Assembly: GCA_026545765.1 (NCBI GenBank) | Contig: CM048840.1 | Span: forward strand, 49,154,580 to 49,218,579 | Direction of reading: 5' to 3' | Origin: Plantago major | Lineage: Eukaryota > Streptophyta > Magnoliopsida > Lamiales > Plantaginaceae | DNA: 64,000 bases | Shown here: piece after piece, positions 56,481 to 64,000 of the stretch | Position numbering within the stretch: the first letter of the stretch is position 1 | Layout of the letters: the number at the start of each line of letters is the position of its first letter | Notes under the pieces: model-generated | Told to the model about the DNA's origin: nothing | The model's input: only the letters and a program-made list of their open reading frames with translations | Databases searched by the model: none | Made by a program: the position numbers and the translations under genes

Positions 56481-57990
56481 GTAGGTACAATTAATATATT
56501 TTCATCGATCCGTAAATAAACCCGTTTATATATTTCTCCTCCATTCGTTCAAATTGAGATGCGTACACCTCTCCTCTAGAACGTACACCTGTATAAGAGG
56601 AGAGGAGGGGGTTGTCTCCTTTTTGTGCTCTCTGCAAAACAAGTCGGAGATAGAGTTCACTAATTGAGGAAGTATAGATATTTGCATGAGCCTCTCAACT
56701 TTGTGTGTGTGGATATATTAAATGCACACCATATTAATGCTTGATGGACGCGTATGGATAGATAATTATGGATAGATAATTAGACCAATTTCTAAAAAAT
56801 ATGAGATCATCTACCTTGGTCCGCTATCAGATGTAAGGCCGGACTCTCTTGAGGCGCCTTACTAGTTGAAAATTCCTTCTTGGAAGAGTTAAATATGTGG
56901 TGGACCTCGTCTCGGAACAAGTTGCCTCGGGTTGAGTTTGAGGCAACACTTTGCTTTATACTAATCATATGTGTAACTAGTTTAATGGTTATTTGGATGT
57001 TCTATTCGGATTTTCAATGGGATTGTTGGGCCATTATGGGTCTATACACTATCTTAAATCATTAATGGTGTGTCAAACTCCAAGTCGTGGCTCAAACTGA
57101 AGAAGTTTTGCTCTTGAGTTCCCTATAAAAGGCCACATTGGTTGATCTCATACTTGTCTTACTTCCCTGTGTTGCTTGCATACATTACGCCCATTAAACA
57201 AAGGACTATTGAAACCCCCCCCCCCCCCCCCCCCTCCAAACGAGTACCCGAATTCCCTCGTTGATGTTGAATCGCCACGAATTCCACAACGACTTGGACA
57301 TCTCTTGTTTGTTGCCTGGAGATTGCTTGGAAAAATTACCAAGGCTCCACTTGAATGGGTATCCCTAGTCCAACTTAATTACTTGACTTAACAATGGACT
57401 CTTTCGTTGTGCTTGGACTACTGGCTTACATCTTCCACCAGACCGCTATGTCTGGAAACTTGGACCTCTTCACATAGATGACGCCAATTGTTGGAAAATA
57501 TAGACCGACAATGTTTCAGTCCTTGGTATGATATTTTAAACTTTGGGTCCAGTCCATACCTAAGTGGTTTTACTCTTAGGTTCTCCCAACGTGGTCACAT
57601 ACTAATTAAGATAGTGTATCTTATAACCATCATACTTCCCCTATTTGTTATCGATTTGGACTTTTGTTTCCACTCTTTATAATCCTTCCCTCAAATTTGA
57701 ATGCCAAAACTAGACATTGGTTATTACCTTGATTATCACCAAGTGAGATACAATCAACGATATAGTTTGCACTCTTATACGTTGGTTATTTCATACATGT
57801 CGGATTTGATTGCAACATCTCACTCTTGGCTAGACAATATATAATGTTGATACACTAGACAACGGGGTGACCGTTTTTCTCTCTAACTTGGCTCTAATAA
57901 CTTGCTAGCTAGAATCATGATTGTAGTTTAGGAGAATCACCTTTGTACATAGGTGGTTTAGATGTGGTGTACTTTGTATTCCTAGCTAGG
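56481..57990. other. Intergenic DNA with TATA box and poly(C) tract
   Basis: No supported gene. CTATAAAAGGCC at about 57123 is a good TATA box and is followed by a C tract (about 57212-57233) and a 71-codon frame that contains Pro from the C run. An old LTR or gene remnant is possible, but no partner repeat was found. Confidence 0.4.
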
Positions 57991-58041
57991 ACACTAAAAA
58001 CAAAAGATGCTCACTATAGTGAGCATCTTTGTTTTCAGTGT
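57991..58041. repeat. Near-perfect 50-bp palindrome
   Basis: Centre at 58016/58017 (CACTATAGTG). The arms extend about 25 bp each way to ACACT/AGTGT with one bulged A and one mismatch. The ends CACTA/TAGTG-like suggest a minimal fold-back element; it could also form a hairpin RNA. Confidence 0.8.
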
Positions 58042-58047
58042 AACTTT

Positions 58048-58690
58048 TTTTTGGAGCCGAAAAAACTTTACATTCCAAAAGTTTGAATCAGTACACGTCG
58101 ATTACATCCAGGCATCCTATAAAGACTAATACACTCTCAACGACTAAGAAAAACAAAAGAGATAAAGCAACCATCAATTACAAGTGCCTGAGACAGTAGG
58201 CATATAATATTGGTTTCAAAACAAGTCTAATATCTTGACTATATCAACAATTTCAGTACACAAATAACTACTACAAGGCTTGTTCTGGAAAATCTGTGCA
58301 TTCCTGGCCTGCCAAAGTACATAGACAGTTTCCGAGAAAGCAACTTTCAACACCTTAGCACGACAACTTTTACTTTTAGTAGCATCCAAGATCCAAGCTA
58401 ATTCAATGTCCCATCCATGTGGATTGTGAGATATACGTAACCATTACAAGACCTTCAGCCAAATTCCCTTAGTAATTGCGCACTCAAAGAACAAATGTTG
58501 AATAGTTTCATCACACTGTTGAGTAGTTATCAAACCAAATCTGCACAACCAATCCTTTGTTGGCAGCCTATTCAAGCAAGCAAGCCACACAATAAACAAT
58601 GCACGAGGTCGAGCAATATTACTATAGCTAATCCTTCTCCAAGGGACCACATGCTTTATTCCTCTAATTTCTTTATATATAAATTTTGTT
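58048..58690 (-). pseudogene. L1-type LINE fragment: zf-RVT and 3' end
   Basis: Minus strand: FIVWLACLNRLPTKDWLCRF, then CDETIQHLFFEC (zf-RVT), then GWDIELAWILDATKSKS and YVLWQARNAQIF, ending in an A run (58048-58055). It lacks RNase H and is 5' truncated where a second LINE begins. Confidence 0.8.
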
Positions 58691-58697
58691 TGATATT

Positions 58698-59660
58698 TTT
58701 TTTTTTTTGAAATGGAAATTATATTACTTAAACGGAAATAAGTCTAATATAGCTACGAGTGTCATTATCTATTACATCATAGAGCCACGGTGGGTAAATA
58801 TCCCAAATAAAGTGCGAACAAGTACTATTATTACAGGCCAAAATATTAAAGTGTTTGTTTCCAAAAGATTGTTTGCTCCCTTCCTTTGCTAGTGTGTCAG
58901 TAACAGAGTTTTCTTCTCGATACACAAAAGATACTGTTACTTCTTTCATCCTATCCATGAACCTTATGATTTCTTCAAGCACCATTTGTTGGTGGCTTGT
59001 TGCTGCTTCCTGCCTGTTTAAACACAATATAGAAGAAATTTTGAGTCAGTTTGCACTATTATAGAGTCTATATGAGCTTGTTCACAAAGTTTTAAACCAA
59101 GCTTAAGAGCCATTATTTCAGCCATGTTATGATCCATTATACCTAGAAAAGTTGCACTTGCTTTGGTGAAGTTTCCCTCAGTATTGCGTATAATTGCTCC
59201 TGCACCAGCATGGCCATTTTCTAAGCAAGAACCATCAATGTTTAGTGTGTGCAGAATAGTGGAACTTTTCCATTTGCACACATGCGGTTGTGTTTCCTTT
59301 TTTCCTTTTGGTGTATGAGTGATTTTGTGATCATTTATTAGTTCCAAAAGTTGGAAATGAAATTTTCTTTTATCCAAATCTTCATTCCTGAAGATCTTAT
59401 GGTTTCTGTGTTTCCATATCATCCAGTTGTTTTGATCTGTGTATCAGAATTGTGTGGAATCTGAAACAAGATTTCAGAAAAGCTCATATTCTGATGATTT
59501 GAAATAGTAGACCATCTGATAATGTTTTTTTAGCTCCTGACATTGAAAGAAGAGATGTTGGATTGTTTCTGATTCAGTCTTGCAAAAAATACATTTGTCT
59601 GATTGTATTATTTGTTGTTTAAATAATCTGGCTGCAGTGGGAATATGGTTGAAACTTTAA
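58698..59660 (-). pseudogene. L1-type LINE fragment: zf-RVT and RNase H
   Basis: Minus strand: HIPTAARLFKQQI with CIFCKTESETIQHLFFQC (zf-RVT, about 59650-59540), then MIWKHRNHKIF and RNase H with LNIDGSCLENGHAGAGAIIR, MAEIMALKLGLKL and VQTDSK, continuing in another frame with VSFVYREENSVTDTLAKEGS to 58770. An A run (T12 at 58698-58709 on the plus strand) marks the tail. One frameshift near 59035 and a stop near 59475. Confidence 0.85.
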
Positions 59661-60108
59661 AGTTGTGATTTATTATTATTCCATAATATTAATTTATAGT
59701 TATATAAACTTAAATTTTTTGTACATGAACCAGAATGAAAGAGTTGTTTGTTGATAAGAAAATTGCTTCTCCGTCCATATGATGGAATTTATGCATTTTC
59801 ATATTTACTAATTCCATTGAATTCTATGCGTTACTTTCTTTTTAGAGAATTTTATCTCTAAGTTATGCATATCTAAACTTTTAAAAAGATGATTTAAAGT
59901 AAAACATATAGAACTCAACACCACCACGACGACGACAAATGGAGAATGTAATATCACAAGGTCACAAGAAAGTATAATAAAAGTGATACTGAATTTACGC
60001 ACATAAAATAAAATAAAAGTTACCCTATAATTTGAAATAATTTTTTTTTTAACCCAAGAGGAGATAAGACACAAGTCAATTTCTTGGATGCCAATAATAA
60101 AATCGAGC
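59661..60108. other. AT-rich intergenic DNA, nothing recognised
   Basis: No coding, RNA or repeat signal beyond low-complexity runs; open frames here are AT-rich and without motifs. Confidence 0.5.
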
Positions 60109-60346
60109 AAGTCTCCTGAGAGACGGTCTCTAGATAAATTATCTAGAGACAAATCTATGTTATCAAGTAAATCATCGATATTATTAATCAAAATGTTTAT
60201 ATTCTCAACATTAGTTTTTTTTTCATATTACAAAAGAAATGGATTCGTTAACAACATAGACATTTTAATTAACAATATGGATAATTTTCTAAAAACATAA
60301 GTTGTTTTTAAATAAGTTATCTATAAACCGTCTCTTATTAGACTTT
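60109..60346. mobile_element. Candidate MITE with GAGACGGT-type inverted ends
   Basis: The left end AAGTCTCCTGAGAGACGGTC and the right end (reverse complement) AAAGTCTAATAAGAGACGGT match over about 30 bp with scattered differences; both continue to GATAA. The size (238 bp) and AT content fit a MITE. A target duplication is not clear. Confidence 0.45.
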
Positions 60347-61770
60347 GTAAAAAACATATAGGGTTGTTAGTGGGTTGACAATTGTTTGAATAAATGTAGC
60401 TTGGGAGATTAGGACTCTCGCTAAGAGCTCAGCAACTGCGTCTGTTTGTAGCGTACTTTTCTAGAATATTTTAGATATAAAGCTAGTTTATGATAATAAC
60501 ACCTTGATTAACATACTTGTCTTGAATATTATTTTTATGATAAAAAAGTCATCAGGGTCTTCTCACTAAGAATTATTAATACAGTGACATTTTTGTCGGT
60601 CTATTATTTCATTAATTGTCAACCCCTTAATTTGGTTACGAGGCTGACCGATCTGTGACCTCTTACGTCCGTCTAATGTATAGTCACAATTCACAAAGTG
60701 CAAATTTTATAAGTTTCAAAACTAAGTTTTAAGTTGTAACTTAAGTGATAAAGAGATTAGATCCACGCAAAAATTTGTTAATGGCATATTTATGTCTCGT
60801 ATTCTACCCTTGAACGATAATCTCTATACGCCTGACTCAATTCGTAGTTCAATGTGCATATAGAGAACACTTACGCGACCACATCATAGAGTTTAGCCGT
60901 GTTATCCCTCATTTCTCATTGGACTTCTCTTCTTGCATACTATAATACTCCACACTTGTCAAATGATTAGAGGATGCATGACTCTCGATCCGATATTATT
61001 TGTTGCATAGAACCGGCCATACTATCTTATGGCATGATTCCGCCAAGTACTAACCCCAAATCCGAGTAATTTTACGTCTGAGTTTTTTTTTTTTTAAGTA
61101 TCATACGAATTAGGCTATGTTTTCTTCGTCTAATTGAACTGAACTAAACTTATTTGTAGTATAAAAATAACTAATCAGAACTAAATTAAAATTAATAATT
61201 TTTCAGATAAAGAGAACAATAGCCTTATTACCTCATTTGTATTTAGTACGGTCTATTTAATAAGTTCGCGAGATAAGATTTTGGTTACACACAATAATTT
61301 AGATTACTTAGCTTATCTATAGACTGTAGATGTATATTTTGTACTCTAAGTGCGGGCGGTTGTTGACGTTGCGGTTTGCCAGATGGGAAACAATGACTGG
61401 CCTGAGTGTATAATACTAATCTCCCTACAAAGTAAACGAACTGAACTGATTGTCCATCCGAATCTTTTGCAACCTTGCTTATAACTTTATGAATGGAAAA
61501 TATGATTACTAAGTTTATTAGTATAAGAATAAGATCATAAAGTCCAACTCCTCCACTTTCAAATAAACTTTCAATTCAAAATACTGCCAAGGAGAAAATA
61601 TAGATTATTTGCACTGCGCCTACTATCAGTAACCAAGGAGAAAATATAAAATGAACATGAAAAGTTACATCTTAAAAAATTATAAATCAAATCATGAGCA
61701 CTTCTAATGTCCGAATGAAGTTGGATCATTTAGATTTAAGTTCAGTTTCTTTGTACATTATACATTCAAG
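60347..61770. other. AT-rich intergenic DNA, nothing recognised
   Basis: No gene, RNA or repeat structure was identified in this stretch. Confidence 0.5.
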
Positions 61771-61816
61771 AACTCATTTCCAACGGGTTTAAAGTAACAA
61801 TTACCTTTGAAATTAA

Positions 61817-62330
61817 ACCAACCAGCGGATGCGCTTGCAAAATATGGTAGTGGACCTCTTCAACAAAATTTCCAAAAGGAGCTTACGACCGGTTCCCCTA
61901 GCAATGCAGAGTTTATTTGGGATACATGTCCTAGTTGGCTAGACCCTTTTGTTAAACAAGACTGTTGTTCCTCTTTTATTCGTGTTGTAACAAATTTGTT
62001 GAACTCTTGCTCTAGCCCTGTTATTCCGTAATTTAATACTCCATCGGTCCCAGTTTCTTTTAACCCGTTTGACTTTTTCTGGTCAACACCATTCAACTTT
62101 GAGCTTAATTTATTCACATATGATGGGATTTTTAAAAAATATATAATGAAAATTTAAAATGTAATAGTTAATAATATGAACTTTCATATTTTTTTACCAA
62201 CATTATTTATGAGTAATTCGCAGTCGAATTTTGCAAGTGTTGACCAGAAAAAGTCAAACGAGTAAATAAAATTGGGACGGAGGGAGTATATCACTAGTAA
62301 TTTCAAAAAAAAAATAAATAAATAAAAAAA
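61817..62330 (+). pseudogene. 5'-truncated L1-type LINE end (RNase H C-terminus) with long target duplication
   Basis: Plus-strand frame NQPADALAKYGS and AEFIWDTCPSWLDPFVKQD, the last part of an L1 ORF2 RNase H. It ends in an A-rich tail (62305-62330). It is flanked by a duplicated sequence of about 46 bp (61771-61816 and 62329-62358 plus 62931-62946). A Stowaway MITE sits in its 3' part. Confidence 0.7.
62039..62286. mobile_element. Stowaway MITE (Tc1/mariner)
   Basis: The right end on the reverse strand is CTCCCTCCGTCCCAATTTTA and the left end CTCCATCGGTCCCAGTTTCT. The ends match inwards through GTTTGACTTTTTCTGGTCAA, and TA flanks both sides (62037-62038, 62287-62288). 248 bp, no coding capacity. 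Confidence 0.9.
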
Positions 62331-62358
62331 CTCATTTCCAACGGGTCTAAAGTAACAA

Positions 62359-62921
62359 CATGTTTTCTACCGTCAATCAAGTTGTTGCCCTGAGTATTGT
62401 CAGTCGAGGTGTCGACACGTGACACGTGTCCATTACTCCCCATCACCTTCAACCACTGCTCTCCATCGTCCTCAACCATTGCTCTCCATCGCTTGTTACT
62501 ATATTTAGAAATATAATCTTTTCCATTAATTTCTAATAAAAATAATTAAACACATATTTCCATATCCATTTATAATTTATAATTATATACATTAAAACTA
62601 TAATTACAAACAAATATCCACATCACCTATTCTTAATCTGTAAAAACATTGAAATTGAATGAACCTAACTTAAATTGAAATATTTTAATTTTTTAATAGG
62701 GGTATTTTTAATATATATAAAAATGTATTTTTTTTGTTTGTATTATATTTAAATAGTTTAAGGCGATATAGGCGGTTAGAGCAACGACACGAGCGACACT
62801 CCATGTCAACACTTCGTGCGAAAGGAAGCAGATTATTCAACCTTCAACATTAAATTTTTAATCTAATGGATCAAAATATGTGACTGAAGTTAGTCAGGGC
62901 GACATATTAACTGAAGACCCC
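62359..62921. mobile_element. Insertion with 9-bp duplication, MULE-like non-autonomous element
   Basis: AAGTAACAA is found at 62350-62358 and 62922-62930, a 9-bp duplication as for Mutator-like elements. Subterminal sequences match in inverted orientation (TTGCCCTGAGTATTGTCAGT against TCGCCCTGACTAACTTCAGT), but the outermost bases do not, so the terminal repeats are weak. It interrupts the second copy of the LINE target duplication. No coding capacity. Confidence 0.55.
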
Positions 62922-62969
62922 AAGTAACAATTACATTTGAAATTAACTAAAAACATTCACCGCATGTAT

Positions 62970-63344
62970 CAAACCATTTGTGATATGTCACTGTAAAAAA
63001 AAATTGAAGTGTTTTTCTACTTGACAAGTGGTTGCAATTGTTACATGCAATAGCTCCATTTTAGCTGTTTTGGGCAAGTTTTGACCTTTTTAACTAAAAG
63101 CGTGTTTCTCATTTCTATTAGTCATATTATGTTTTTAGCGTTATGATTGAATGGACTCGATTGGCTCATCTCATTAATGATCCAACGGTCCCTGAGCATT
63201 TGCAACCGTCTGAAGGTGAGCTTCTGTATTGAGCTATATAAGCTCCGCAATCTGCCATTGTTGGCTTATCAATCAAGCAATTACTCATTCTAGTTTCTAA
63301 ATTTAGCTACAATTAAAATAGTTATTCTCTCTAGACGTAATATT
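62970..63344 (+). repeat. Probable 5' LTR (or its 3' part) of a Ty3/gypsy element
   Basis: Upstream of a degenerate iMet primer site. It contains a TATA box CTATATAA (63234-63241). The left boundary is uncertain; TGTGATATGTCACTG near 62974 is a possible start. The CA end expected before the primer site appears as TA. Confidence 0.4.
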
Positions 63345-63361
63345 TAGCATCTAGAGCCTGG
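63345..63361 (+). promoter_or_regulatory. Degenerate primer binding site (initiator-Met tRNA)
   Basis: TAGCATCTAGAGCCTGG resembles the TGGTATCAGAGCCTGG of plant gypsy elements, with a few changes; it lies 24 bp before the gag ATG. Confidence 0.55.
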
Positions 63362-63385
63362 TTTTTGCTCCGAAACTCTTTGATA

Positions 63386-63979
63386 ATGGTGACAAGTCAT
63401 ACTACCAGGATTGAAGTATTAGAGAAATCGATGACGGAGATTCAATCGAAGCTGAATGTGGCGCAAAACCGTCGTTTTGAAGATCAGAATCAAAAGTTTG
63501 ATGAGATCAAGGAGATTTTGAAATCGTTCTCAGGTACATTTCGAACTGAAACTACTCGAGCTGTAATTGTAGATCGTACTGAAAATGTTGAATATGTGGA
63601 GGAAGTTAATTCTGTACGTTCTGAGATCAAAGGTCATAGAATAGATTTTCCAAAGTTTGATGGATCAGATGCTCGTAGTTGGATATGCAAATGCAATAAG
63701 TACTTTATGTTGAATCCGGTGAAGGATAGTGATAAGATACTTGTAGCTGGTATGTACCTTGAAGGTTCAGCTGAATACTGGTTTCTAGATCATATTGAAG
63801 GCCATGAATCTATGCGCTGGCAGGTGTTTGTAGAAATGTTTGTTGCTCGGTTTACATCTGTTAGAAGTGATGATGTGATAGGGGAGTTTAACAAACTCAA
63901 GCAAGTAGGAATTGTGGATAAATATATTGATAAGTTTGCAGAGTTGAGGATGTTTATAAACAAAGAGATAGGCGCTTAG
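63386..63979 (+). pseudogene. Ty3/gypsy gag, N-terminal part, frameshifted at the window edge
   Basis: ATG at 63386 (MVTSHTTRIEVLEKSM) starts a coiled-coil N-terminus, then the retrotrans_gag domain: IDFPKFDGSDARSWICKCNK, YLEGSAEYWFLD, WQVFVEMFVARF and EFNKLKQVGIVDKYIDKFAEL. The frame ends at TAG 63977-63979, but the neighbouring frame continues with LDEFYFMR, the expected next part of gypsy gag, so a small indel near 63965 broke it. The rest lies outside the window. Confidence 0.8.
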
Positions 63980-64000
63980 ATGAATTCTATTTTATGAGGA

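Noticed and set aside
57176-57391. 71-codon proline-run frame downstream of a TATA box
   Set aside because: The proline run comes from a homopolymer C tract and the rest has no similarity; insufficient for a gene call.

Overview
This is a stretch of a plant nuclear genome, almost certainly a eudicot. The evidence is Ty1/copia elements primed by initiator-methionine tRNA, a CACTA (En/Spm) element, MuDR and L1-type fragments, a Stowaway MITE, and a spliced plant-type PB1-Raf protein kinase gene. No tRNA, rRNA, CRISPR or bacterial operon features were seen. Species cannot be named from the sequence.

The left 40 kb is one nest of insertions. From outside in: (1) a MuDR-type transposase gene on the minus strand (38941-39896, element to about 40440) is cut by (2) the 5' LTR of a minus-strand LTR element with a tRNA-Asp-like primer site (LTR 1202-1600 plus 37821-38940; its interior runs off the left edge). 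That LTR is cut by (3) a CACTA transposon (1601-37817, TSD TAA). An exon of the CACTA is cut by (4) a forward copia element, here called A (4099-34845, TSD ACCAC). An exon of A's extra gene is cut by (5) a reverse copia element of the same family, here called B (15278-30207, TSD GTGAC). Each of the inner three junctions has a matching target-site duplication.

Elements A and B have gag-pol in Ty1/copia order (gag with CCHC knuckle, protease, integrase, reverse transcriptase, RNase H), damaged by stops and frameshifts. Between pol and the 3' LTR each carries a long extra gene with its own conserved TATA element about 180-190 bp before a conserved ATG. In A this gene is split by at least five short GT-AG introns; in B the junctions that can be aligned are intronless. 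Its product is charged and coiled-coil rich, with an N-terminal part resembling 'putative plant transposon protein' and a conserved C-terminal domain I do not recognise. This is the most novel item in the window.

From 40.6 to 47.6 kb there is a decayed exon resembling the first coding exon of a class VIII myosin, then several L1-type LINE fragments, some inserted in each other. At 47.7-48.3 kb is a small hAT-like element. The one intact host gene (49050-54398, plus strand, nine coding exons, 1082 aa) encodes a PB1-domain Raf-like MAPKKK. Beyond it lie AT-rich intergenic DNA, a near-perfect 50-bp palindrome, two minus-strand LINE remnants (58.0-59.7 kb), a MITE, and at 61.8-62.9 kb a LINE remnant with a 46-bp target duplication, a Stowaway MITE inside it and another insertion in its second duplication copy. 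The right edge holds the start of a Ty3/gypsy element (gag from 63386).
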